Assembly: GCA_001310715.1 (NCBI GenBank)
Contig: BAXV01000060.1
Span: forward strand, 1-21,827
Reading direction: 5' to 3'
Source of the DNA: Pseudovibrio sp. JCM 19062
GTDB taxonomy: Bacteria > Pseudomonadota > Alphaproteobacteria > Rhizobiales > Stappiaceae
Length of the DNA stretch: 21,827 nucleotides
Position 1 is the first letter of the stretch. Each line of letters begins with the position of its first letter. This document shows positions 1 through 7,457 of this stretch, in pieces. Position numbers and translations under genes: made by a program. Below the pieces are notes generated by a model, which ran no database searches, was not told the DNA's origin, and saw nothing but the letters and a program-made list of their open reading frames with translations.

Positions 1-1
1 C

Positions 2-607
2 GAAACTCTGGATGCGGACGGTAAGTGGCTTCTTTCTCTGAACAAGTTCTCCAAAGACCGCTACATAAACGTTGGTCCTTTGAAGCCAGAAAACGAGCAG
101 CTGATCGACATTTCCGGTGACGAAATGGTGCTCGTTCATGACAGCCCGGCATTCGCTGAGCCACATGACGTCACTCTCGTTCGCCGCGACCTTGTAAATC
201 CGGAGTCTATATGGACCCGCGATGACCCAATGTTTGCTGATGCAGTTATACAGGCAGAAGCAGACGGTGTTGATCTGGAAGATGCTGAAGACGTTATCCG
301 CGACGGTAACAAAGTTCGTGTGTATATGTACTCTTCTGCGCCAATGTTCTCTCTTGAGAAGTTCACTGTGAAGCAGGGCGATGAAGTCACCGTTTATGTC
401 ACCAATATTGATGACATCGATGACCTGACACACGGCTTCTGCATGTCCAACTACGGCGTAGCGATGGAAGTTGCTCCTCAGGCAACAGCTTCCGTGACCT
501 TCATTGCGGAGCGTCCAGGCGTTCACTGGTTCTACTGTAATTGGTTCTGTCATGCCCTGCACATGGAAATGCGCGGTCGTATGTTCGTAGAACCACGCGA
601 CGCATAA
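2..607 (+). CDS. nosZ: Nitrous oxide reductase NosZ, C-terminal part (5' end outside window)
   Basis: Periplasmic multicopper enzyme that reduces N2O to N2, the last step of denitrification. The open frame runs in from before base 1, so only about 200 C-terminal residues are present. They hold the cupredoxin-like CuA electron-entry domain. The ligand set is visible: His at 431-433 (THGF), then the cluster [13 protein letters not shown] with Cys at 536-538, Trp at 542-544, Cys at 548-550, His at 560-562 and Met at 569-571, matching the family CuA pattern C-x-W-x-C-x3-H-x2-M. The CuZ domain and the signal peptide lie upstream and cannot be judged. The gene stops with TAA, and nosD starts 12 bases later, so it is the first visible gene of a nosZDFYL operon. 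No frameshift is seen in this part. Confidence 0.96.
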   Translation, partial: ETLDADGKWLLSLNKFSKDRYINVGPLKPENEQLIDISGDEMVLVHDSPAFAEPHDVTLVRRDLVNPESIWTRDDPMFADAVIQAEADGVDLEDAEDVIRDGNKVRVYMYSSAPMFSLEKFTVKQGDEVTVYVTNIDDIDDLTHGFCMSNYGVAMEVAPQATASVTFIAERPGVHWFYCNWFCHALHMEMRGRMFVEPRDA

Positions 608-619
608 GGAGCAGCGGGC
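607..619 (+). promoter_or_regulatory. nosD ribosome binding site
   Basis: The bases AAGGAGCAGCGGGC directly precede the ATG at 620. The AAGGAG overlaps the nosZ stop codon and lies about 8 bases from the start, which fixes nosD translation at 620 and supports translational coupling with nosZ. Confidence 0.7.
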
Positions 620-1894
620 ATGACAAGGTTTTTCTGGCAAACAGTGTTGGGAGCGACGGCTTTGGTTGGCGTGAGCATGACAGCGCACGCCGCCGAGCTG
701 CAGGTTCCTGCGCAGCCCGATGCCTTAGCCCGCGCCTTGGAAAAGGCGCAGGACGGAGACGTTTTGCGCCTTTCTGCTGGAACTCATCAGGGACCGATCG
801 TCATCGACCGGTCTTTGGTGCTTAAAGGAGAGCCGGGCGCAGAGCTTAAGGGCAACGGCAAAGGCTCAGTCATTACTGTCGAAGCACCCGATGCGGTCAT
901 CGATGGACTGGTGATCACCGGTTCAGGTCTTTCCAATGAAACTATCGATTCTGGCGTAAAGCTGACCAAAGACGCAGACCGTGCCCGAATTACTGGCAAT
1001 AAATTCCTCAACAATCTGGTAGGCGTGAATGCTCACGGACCCAAGGACGCCTATATTGCCGACAACCTGATTGAAGGACGGCAGGACCTGCGCCCCAACG
1101 AGCGCGGTAATGGTATATACGTCTGGAACGCCCCCGGACTTGTCGCGGAGTACAACACCATTCGATATGGTCGGGATGGTATTTTTGTGAACACCAGCCC
1201 GAATGACACCCTCAGAAACAACTATATTGAAAACGTGCGCTTTGCTGTCCACTACATGTATGGCAACAGGGGGGTGATCTCCAACAACGTATCGGTAGGT
1301 AACCACATTGGTTACGCACTGATGTTCTCTGACAGGCTCACCATCACTGGCAACACGTCTGATGATGATCGCGATCACGGCCTGATGCTGAACTACGCCA
1401 ACAATGCAGTCATCACCGGAAACTATGTCAAAGCGTCTCCGGAAAAATGTCTTTTTATGTACAACGCCAACAAGAACACTGTTGAAGGAAACAGGTTTGA
1501 GCGCTGCGAGATTGGAGTTCATTTCACAGCCGGATCTGCCCAGAACGATTTCTCTAACAACGCCTTCATCGGAAACAAAACACAGGTCAAGTACGTGGGC
1601 ACACGTTACCTGGAGTGGACCCATGAAGGACGTGGCAATTTTTGGAGTGATCATGCAGCCTTTGACATGAATGGAGATGGAATAGCGGCCACCGCCTATC
1701 GGCCAAACGACATGGTCGACCAAATTCTCTGGACACAACCTTCCGCAAAACTGCTCACCGGAAGCCCTGCAGTTCAGCTTCTCAGCTGGACACAGTCGCA
1801 ATTCCCGGCGCTTTTGCCAGGTGGAATCGTGGACACAAAACCACTGATGCACCCTCCGGAGATAACACTGCCGAAGGTAGGAGCAAGAAGATGA
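620..1894 (+). CDS. nosD: NosD, periplasmic copper-site assembly protein of nitrous oxide reductase
   Basis: 424 residues. It begins with a Sec-type signal peptide (MTRFFWQTV..., hydrophobic core, AHA-A cleavage site near residue 24). The body is built of repeated parallel beta-helix rungs (recurrent patterns such as ITGN, NNYIENV, ISNNVSVGN, ITGNTSDD between residues about 80 and 320), as in the NosD/CASH carbohydrate-binding-like family. Established work on NosDFY shows NosD as the periplasmic part of an ABC-type machine that takes copper from NosL and works on apo-NosZ to build CuZ. It follows nosZ by 12 bases and its last four bases overlap the start of nosF (ATGA), typical of a translationally coupled operon. 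Length is normal and the frame is intact. Confidence 0.95.
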   Translation: MTRFFWQTVLGATALVGVSMTAHAAELQVPAQPDALARALEKAQDGDVLRLSAGTHQGPIVIDRSLVLKGEPGAELKGNGKGSVITVEAPDAVIDGLVITGSGLSNETIDSGVKLTKDADRARITGNKFLNNLVGVNAHGPKDAYIADNLIEGRQDLRPNERGNGIYVWNAPGLVAEYNTIRYGRDGIFVNTSPNDTLRNNYIENVRFAVHYMYGNRGVISNNVSVGNHIGYALMFSDRLTITGNTSDDDRDHGLMLNYANNAVITGNYVKASPEKCLFMYNANKNTVEGNRFERCEIGVHFTAGSAQNDFSNNAFIGNKTQVKYVGTRYLEWTHEGRGNFWSDHAAFDMNGDGIAATAYRPNDMVDQILWTQPSAKLLTGSPAVQLLSWTQSQFPALLPGGIVDTKPLMHPPEITLPKVGARR

Positions 1895-2811
1895 ATACAA
1901 CAGTTCTTCGAGCTGAAAACGTCCGCAAAACCTTCGATGGACGGGATGCTGTGAAAGACCTTTCTTTTGAGCTGGGAAGCGCAGAGAGGGTCGCGCTGCT
2001 CGGGCACAACGGGGCAGGCAAAACGACATTCTTCAAGATGTCGCTTGGCTTTTTGACCCCGACAGAAGGACGGATTGAAGTTTTGGGCGCGCAGCCCGGC
2101 AGTGATAAAGCACGCGCATCCACCGCGTTCCTGCCTGAGTCTGTCGCCTTTCAAAGAACCCTGACGGGTGTCGAGGTTCTCAAATACTACGCCAGACTTA
2201 AAGGCGAGGACGCCAAGAAAGCCGTTGGCTTGCTTGAACGCGTCGGCCTTGCAGAAGCGGGACGCCGCCGCATCGGAACATACTCAAAGGGGATGCGCCA
2301 GCGTCTTGGACTGGCTCAGGCGTTGATCGGAACACCCAAACTGGTTCTGCTGGATGAGCCGACCAGCGGTCTTGATCCGATCTCCCGCCAGAACTTTTAT
2401 GATCTGGTGACCGAGATCTCCGCAAACGGTGCCACCGTGCTGCTGTCCTCCCACGCCTTGACAGAAATGGAAGCACGCACGGATCGCATCCTGATCATGT
2501 CCCAAGGTCGATTGGTTGCCAACGACACGCTGGAAAACCTGCGCACGGCGGCACGACTGCCAATCAGACTGAAGGTGAAGTCAAAAGACGAACCGGCAGA
2601 CCAACTTGCTGATCGACTGGGCGGAACTCCCGTTAATTGCCGCTCCGTTGAGATCATGTGTGCCCACGAAGACAAGATCGCGAGAATTGCAGCCGTCACC
2701 AGTCTTGGCGCGATGATCGAGGATATTGATGTCCATCTGCCGACGCTGGATGATGTCTATAAGCACTTCTCTGAAAAAGCGCACCAAGAAGACAGAACAG
2801 GGGAGGCTTAA
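1891..2811 (+). CDS. nosF: NosF, ATPase of the NosDFY copper-maturation ABC transporter
   Basis: 306 residues, cytoplasmic ABC ATPase. Motifs in order: Walker A GHNGAGKTT (about residues 38-46), the ABC signature here as YSKGMRQRLG (about 131-140), Walker B LVLLDEPTSGLD (about 151-162) and the H-loop as SSHAL. The C-terminal 80 residues after the ATPase core are typical of NosF/CcmA-like subunits. It energises the NosDFY complex needed to assemble the CuZ centre of N2O reductase. The ATG at 1891 overlaps the nosD stop, and nosY starts three bases after its stop. The frame is intact and the length is as expected. Confidence 0.95.
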   Translation: MNTTVLRAENVRKTFDGRDAVKDLSFELGSAERVALLGHNGAGKTTFFKMSLGFLTPTEGRIEVLGAQPGSDKARASTAFLPESVAFQRTLTGVEVLKYYARLKGEDAKKAVGLLERVGLAEAGRRRIGTYSKGMRQRLGLAQALIGTPKLVLLDEPTSGLDPISRQNFYDLVTEISANGATVLLSSHALTEMEARTDRILIMSQGRLVANDTLENLRTAARLPIRLKVKSKDEPADQLADRLGGTPVNCRSVEIMCAHEDKIARIAAVTSLGAMIEDIDVHLPTLDDVYKHFSEKAHQEDRTGEA

Positions 2812-2814
2812 GAT

Positions 2815-3645
2815 ATGTTGCAACGTATCCTGACTGTAGCCCATCAAGAGTTCCGCATCGGCCTGCGCAACCGCTGGATCCTGTTGTCGGTCATAATCCT
2901 GAGCGCCTTCTCACTGGCGTTGGCCTTGCTCGGCTCAGCCCCTGCCGGCACGCTCGATGTAAGCCGCATGACAATCACAGTGGCCTCCCTCGCGAGCCTG
3001 TCCGTCTATCTGGTTCCGCTGATTGCGCTTCTGCTGGCCTTTGATGCGGTTGCCGGGGAAATCGAACGCGGCACCTTGCTGCTGATTTTCTCCTCCCCAA
3101 TAACCCGCAGTGAGTTCCTCATCGGTAAAGCCGTCGGACACACCTGCGTCCTGCTTCTTGCTTTGACACTGGGCTATGGCTCAACAGCATTGATGCTGAC
3201 ATTCACCGGCGGGGGCGACACCAGCGGTTTTATTGATTTTGCGCGTCTTATCGCAACTTCAACTGTTCTCGGGTTCGCTTTCCTCTCGCTTGGCTACGTT
3301 GTCAGCTCACTTGTCCGGCAGGTGACAACAGCGGCAGCTATGGCAATTGGCATCTGGCTTGTGCTTATCGTGCTTTACGATCTTGCCTTGCTGGGTGCAT
3401 TGGTTGCAGACAGCGAAGGCTTCTTTGCCTCCAGCGTCTTCCCGTTTGCTCTTCTGGCAAACCCAGCCGATGCGTTCCGTCTGTTCAACCTGTCTGCACT
3501 GGATGCCAACGCCATGGTTGGCGGGATGGCAGGTGTGGCAGAAAGCCTTCCATTCTCACCAATTGCTGCTCTTGTATCAATCTTTGTGTTTGCAGGCGTC
3601 GCCATGTCTGGCGCAATCCTGCTGCTTAAGAGGGTTTCCCCGTGA
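2815..3645 (+). CDS. nosY: NosY, ABC-2-type permease of the NosDFY complex
   Basis: 276 residues with about six hydrophobic membrane segments (around residues 18-38, 55-80, 100-125, 140-160, 170-195 and 250-272) and the ABC-2 permease feature DAVAGEIERGTLLLIFSSPITRSEF after the second segment, a coupling region with conserved EIERGT. It is the inner-membrane partner of NosF and NosD. GGGGAGG at 2800-2806 is a good ribosome binding site for the ATG at 2815. Its stop TGA (3643-3645) shares one base with the nosL ATG at 3645. The frame is intact. Confidence 0.94.
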   Translation: MLQRILTVAHQEFRIGLRNRWILLSVIILSAFSLALALLGSAPAGTLDVSRMTITVASLASLSVYLVPLIALLLAFDAVAGEIERGTLLLIFSSPITRSEFLIGKAVGHTCVLLLALTLGYGSTALMLTFTGGGDTSGFIDFARLIATSTVLGFAFLSLGYVVSSLVRQVTTAAAMAIGIWLVLIVLYDLALLGALVADSEGFFASSVFPFALLANPADAFRLFNLSALDANAMVGGMAGVAESLPFSPIAALVSIFVFAGVAMSGAILLLKRVSP

Positions 3646-4160
3646 TGAAAAAAACTATTAGCAGTCATTGGCCTCGCATTGCTTGTGGCAGCGTGTCAGG
3701 AAAAAGAAGAAGCCGCCAAACCCGCTCCAATGCAGCTCAATGCAGAAGCTGCCGGGTTCTATTGCCAAATGACCGTATTGGATCATGAAGGACCAAAAGC
3801 CAGATCCACTTGGCAGGAAGCCCGTTCCCGCTTTGGTTCACGCAGGTGCGCGATGCCGTCGCCTTCACCCGCTTGCCTGAAGAATCCAAAGACTATGTCG
3901 CAATCTACGTAAACGACATGGATAAAGCCGAAAGCTGGGAGCAGCCTGGAACCGACAACTGGGTTGACGCTGATGCCGCTTTCTTCGTGATTGAGAGTAC
4001 GCAAAACGGCGGCATGGGCGCTCCAGAGGCTATCCCGTTCGGAACACTAGCCGGTGCCGAGAAATTCTCCTCCGAGAACGGTGGCAAGGTTGTTCAACTT
4101 GCAGACATTCCGGACGACTACGTGCTCCAACCAGTCGAGTTTGAACACAGCATGCATTAG
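3645..4160 (+). CDS. nosL: NosL, copper-chaperone lipoprotein (two frameshifts in this sequence)
   Basis: Outer-membrane-type lipoprotein that delivers Cu(I) to the NosD/NosZ maturation machinery. Reconstructed length is about 171 residues. The N-terminus reads MKKLLAVIGLALLVAAC, a lipoprotein signal with lipobox VAAC, once one A is removed from the seven-A run at 3648-3654. The copper-binding FYCQM motif follows, then a second shift near 3795-3801 (one base short in the A run). After that the frame continues with IHLAGSPFPLWFTQVRDAVA and GGMGAPEAIPFGT, both typical of NosL. It starts on the nosY stop codon (TGATG). Two compensating indels in A runs suggest sequence errors, because the protein is otherwise complete to the TAG at 4160. 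If the indels are real the gene is dead, which would be odd next to an intact nosZDFY. Confidence 0.9.
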
Positions 4161-4179
4161 GCGACTAAGAGGTCTATTT

Positions 4180-4192
4180 GTGAGTGTCACAT
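4180..4192. promoter_or_regulatory. Short palindrome TGTGA-gtg-TCACA downstream of nosL
   Basis: A perfect 5-bp inverted repeat with a 3-base centre lies 20 bases after the nosL stop. It may be an operator for the following gene. The spacer is too short for a Crp/FNR dimer site, so no factor is proposed. Confidence 0.3.
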
Positions 4193-4264
4193 AAAAGCGC
4201 TTCTGTCTATGGTCTGGCAGGTGCTTAGAGCCCGACGACTTGTAACAGGCCCGTATACGTACCT

Positions 4265-4309
4265 TTAATTGTTCATCATAAAAAAACGTTGTTTTACTTG
4301 AGCAATTAA
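4265..4309. promoter_or_regulatory. Inverted repeat upstream of the FAD oxidoreductase
   Basis: TTAATTGTTCA (4265-4275) and TGAGCAATTAA (4299-4309) are inverted copies matching at 10 of 11 positions, separated by 23 AT-rich bases. The right arm ends 15 bases before the ATG at 4325. It could be an operator or a leader hairpin. It sits in the 164-base gap that separates the nos operon from the next gene, which argues that this gene has its own promoter. Confidence 0.4.
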
Positions 4310-4324
4310 TCGGCACGGAAGGAA

Positions 4325-5914
4325 ATGTTGTTGGATACAATGTTAGAACGTTATGATCACATCATTGTAGGCAGTGGCATAAACGCGCTTGTATGTGCCG
4401 TAATGCTGGCTGGAAAAAAATGAACAGGTGTTGCTCCTTGAGCGCAACGAGCGCATTGGCGGGTGTATGTCCACCGGTGAAATTACTGTTCCTGGATTTC
4501 ATCACGATTTGATGTCAACCAATCCAATCCTATTCGTAACCTCTCCAGCCTACAAACTATTGGAAGAGGACTTGCGCCGTCACGGTTTGGAATTTTGCCA
4601 CTCTAATCGCCCCACGTCGGTATCCCGTCTTGACGGCAGAAGCTTGGTCCTCACAACCGATAGAAACCAGAATGCAGCTGCATTCAATGCGCTTTCCGAA
4701 GGGGATGGTGATCAGCATATTCAGGATATGCAGAGTATAGAGAGCCATGCGGCTTTCATCAGCGTGTTACTTTCCAGTCAACTGCGCTCTATGCCATTCC
4801 TACAGACAGTTTTAAGGGAAATACGCCAGCGCGGATTACATGGGTTTCTGACGTGGGTGGGTTCCGGTCTCGGCACCTCGAGGGGGTGGCTGGAACAAAA
4901 CTATGGCTCCGATATTATTCAATCCCTATGGGCACCCTGGATTTTACATACGGGGCAAACGCCGGAATCTGCCTATAGTGAGCTCATGAATAAGCTTCTT
5001 GCTTTTACTATGGAGCAGTCCGGCGCATACATGGTAAAGGGCGGCATCTATAATCTGGCAATAGCTTTACAAAGTCTATTTTTGGAACGGGGCGGCACCA
5101 TTCGAACCTCTGTGGAGGTAGACCGCATTATCCTTAAAAATAATTGCGCTCGCGGCGCTATCACATCCGACGGTCAACAGTTTGATGCAAACAAATCAGT
5201 AATATGCTCTGTAACCCCTACGCAGCTTTATGCACGTTTGTTGCGGGATAACCGAACAAACAAGACCACCAAACTGGTGCAAGAGTTTCGTTATGGAAGA
5301 GGCAGCTTTCAACTGCATTACGCTCTTGACGCTCCGCCTGACTGGATCGCTCCCGGTTTGGAACAGGCGGCTGTTGTATCCTTAAGCGAGGGGATCGACG
5401 CTGTCTCCAAGTCCTGCAATGAAGGCATACGCGGCATGCTTCCGCAGACGCCGACAATCAGCGTTATCCAGCCCCATCTTCTGGATCCCTCGCGCTGCCC
5501 GGAGGGGAAGGCAATCTTATGGTTGCAGGTGCAAGATGCTCCGACCCTCATCAAAGGTGATGCTGCCGGAGAAATCCAGACACCACCACATTGGACTGAT
5601 GAGTTACGCGAAGAATTTGCGGATCGCCTTGAGAGTATTTTGGCGCTTCATATTCGAGATTTTCGCAGCCTCATATTGGGCCGCACCGCTTATTCCCCAG
5701 CAGACCTGGAGGCAATAAATATCAATCTGGTCGGGGGAGACCCCTATGCTGGAGATTGTGCGATTGACCAATTCTTTGTCTGGCGTCCAACAGCAGCCTG
5801 GTCAATTGGTAAAACAGCTTTTTCAAAGCTCTATCATATCGGAGCCTCAACTCATCCGGGCCAGGACTATCAGGAACCTCCGGATATCTTTTAGCAAAAA
5901 AAATGGGGGCGTAG
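4325..5914 (+). CDS. Phytoene-dehydrogenase-like FAD-dependent oxidoreductase (two frameshifts in this sequence)
   Basis: Reconstructed length about 529 residues. The N-terminus (MLLDTMLERYDHIIVGSG) carries the dinucleotide-binding GxGxxxxxxA fold for FAD (VGSGINALVCAVML), then LLLERNERIGGCM, the typical GG motif after the second strand. The C-terminus ends with HIGASTHPG followed, in the other frame, by PGLSGTSGYLLAKKMGA, the FAD-contacting tail of the phytoene desaturase/CrtI-like and PYROXD2-like family. The frame breaks at the seven-A run 4414-4420 (one A too many) and near 5856-5863 (one base short), both read as sequence errors. The start at 4325 has GGAAGGA immediately upstream. Substrate unknown: members act on carotenoids, retinoids or other polyenes, and no carotenoid gene is adjacent. 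It follows the nos cluster in the same direction but after a 164-base gap. Confidence 0.85.
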
Positions 5915-5933
5915 TCCGCACAGCTTGAGTAAT

Positions 5934-5978
5934 GGGAAGGGTGAGGTGCCTCTAAATTGCAACGCACCTAGCTTTCCC
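5934..5978. terminator. Interrupted stem-loop between convergent genes
   Basis: GGGAAG...AGGTGC (5934-5949) can pair with GCACCT...CTTTCCC (5964-5978), leaving a 14-base loop. It lies between the 3' ends of the FAD oxidoreductase (+) and the DUF454 gene (-), where a bidirectional terminator is expected. No strong T run follows on either strand, so termination is only a guess. Confidence 0.35.
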
Positions 5979-6062
5979 TCTACCTAAGGCACTGTGGAAC
6001 GGGCATTCTTAGGCCCCATGGGCAAACCTTCGATACTGATGCGGTTCCGCCACGTGGTGCTC

Positions 6063-6444
6063 TCAGGCTGTTGCTGGCTTGGAGGGGCGGGTGGCTATGT
6101 AGGTGGCGATGGCGCACATGATGAGGCGACGGTGACGGCGAGTGGGATTGCCGGCTCTGACATTTTCAGGAACATCAGATAACCGAAGGTCAGGCCGGTG
6201 AAGGCGAAGAGTTTTGCTTTTCTCGGGATAACCTTATGTTCTTGCCACTGGATGACGTTTGGGCCAATCTTGGGGTGTGTTAATATCCAGTTTTCCAGAC
6301 GCGGGTTGGACTTGGCAAAGCAGCCCGCTGCAAGGATAAAGAAAATGGTAGTCGGCAGCAGCGGCAAAAAGATACCAACGATCCCTGTGGCCACAAGGCT
6401 AAACCAAGCGTTAGGTAGAGTAGCTTCTTCACAGGTTGCTCCAT
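6063..6444 (-). CDS. YbaN/DUF454 family inner-membrane protein (two frameshifts in this sequence)
   Basis: Small membrane protein of unknown function, reconstructed at about 127 residues. The N-terminus MEQPVKKLLYLTLGLAL starts at 6444 and joins in another frame to VATGIVGIFLPLLPTTIFF, the family hallmark GxFLPLLPTTxF. Next come AAGCFAKSNPRLENWILTHP, IGPNVIQWQEHKVIPRKAK, and a C-terminal hydrophobic segment that regains frame to end in TRPSKPATA at 6063. Shifts lie near 6391-6396 and 6123-6127, each one base short. An unbroken frame from 6457 to 6095 also exists but has an unlikely N- and C-terminus for the family. Two or three membrane spans are predicted. It is convergent with the gene at 4325 and divergent from the DUF502 gene. 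No ribosome binding site is obvious. Confidence 0.82.
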
Positions 6445-6692
6445 GTCCGGCAAGCATAATATGCCTTATAGGCTGGGTTGCTAAGTGCTGACAATAGTAA
6501 GAGTTTGGCTATTGGCACGTTAATCGGCGACCATGGCTAACATATCCACCTGCTTACATGGGAAGCGTGAGTTCTTTTCAAGGGGAACTTGCAAAACCTA
6601 CAAAATACACTAGTTCGTAAAGATGTAAGGATATACCTGCACCTTGCCGCAGTCTGAATGCGGATGGTTCCCGAGATAAGAAAGTTTGGCCG
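6445..6692. other. Divergent intergenic region
   Basis: About 250 bases between the DUF454 gene (-) and the DUF502 gene (+), presumably holding both promoters. I see no convincing gene, terminator or strong repeat. Only a weak 5-bp inverted repeat (AGTTC/GAACT) occurs near 6567-6590. Confidence 0.4.
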
Positions 6693-7457
6693 ATGGGATC
6701 TGACGGGGATAGAAAACCAAAGCGCGTTGGATTTATGACGCGGTTGCGGAACTACTTTTTTACTGGACTGGTGATTACGGGGCCGGTGGGTATCACCCTT
6801 TATCTGAGTTGGTCGCTTATTCAACTGATTGACGGGTGGGTGAAGCCCTTCCTGCCGTCTATCTACAATCCTGACAATTACCTGCCGGTGGAAGTGCCGG
6901 GCTTCGGTTTGTTTGCTGCGCTGGTGGCGATCACAATCATCGGCTTCCTGACGGCGAACATTGCGGGCCGGTCGCTCGTTAGTGTTGGCGAGTCCATTCT
7001 TGGCCGGATGCCGTTGGTGCGTAACCTTTATGGTGCGCTCAAGCAGATTTTTGAGACTGTTTTGAATGATAGTGGGCGTAATTTTACCAAGGCGGGCTTG
7101 ATTGAATATCCACGAGAGGGGTTGTGGGCTCTTGTGTTTCTTGCGACGGACACGAAGGGTGAAGTTGCAGCGCGTCTTGCAAATGAGGCGGATACGATTT
7201 CTGTCTTTTTGCCGACCACGCCGAACCCGACTTCTGGATTTTTGCTGTTTGTGCCCCGTGAGGACATCATCGAGCTTTCCATGAGTGTTGAAGATGCGGC
7301 GAAGCTGGTTATTTCAGCAGGCCTTGTCAGTCCCCAATATCCAGCGCTGCTGGAGGGCGAGGACAAACAGGCTGTTGAGGCGTATCAGCGTAAGAAGGCT
7401 GGTAAAAGCGAAGCTAGTCAGGAAACCATGAGGCTGACTAGGTCAGCCTGCCCGTAA
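6693..7457 (+). CDS. DUF502 family membrane protein
   Basis: 254 residues, intact. The core starts MTRLRNYFFTGLVITGPVGITLYLSW, the DUF502 signature, with a first membrane span at about residues 24-45 and a second at about 65-90 (FGLFAALVAITIIGFLTANI). These are followed by the conserved cytoplasmic part PLVRNLYGALKQIFETV, FTKAGLIEYPREGLWALVFL and FLPTTPNPTSGFLLFVPRED. The function of the family is not established. In alphaproteobacteria it is often found close to recG, sdhE and mfd, as here. Two starts are possible: ATG 6693, giving a 14-residue polar lead, or ATG 6735 at MTRLRNYF, the more usual family start. Neither has a strong ribosome site. Its 3' end overlaps the 3' end of recG by 15 bases. 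Confidence 0.9.
   Translation: MGSDGDRKPKRVGFMTRLRNYFFTGLVITGPVGITLYLSWSLIQLIDGWVKPFLPSIYNPDNYLPVEVPGFGLFAALVAITIIGFLTANIAGRSLVSVGESILGRMPLVRNLYGALKQIFETVLNDSGRNFTKAGLIEYPREGLWALVFLATDTKGEVAARLANEADTISVFLPTTPNPTSGFLLFVPREDIIELSMSVEDAAKLVISAGLVSPQYPALLEGEDKQAVEAYQRKKAGKSEASQETMRLTRSACP

Noticed and set aside
923..2029. Long minus-strand frame (368 aa) opposite nosD/nosF
   Set aside because: It mirrors the two well-supported plus-strand genes, has no recognisable motif or ribosome site, and its composition is that of a shadow frame.
4180..4192. TGTGA-gtg-TCACA as a Crp/FNR site controlling the gene after nosL
   Set aside because: The arms fit Crp, but the spacer is 3 bases, not 6, so a dimer of that family would not fit.
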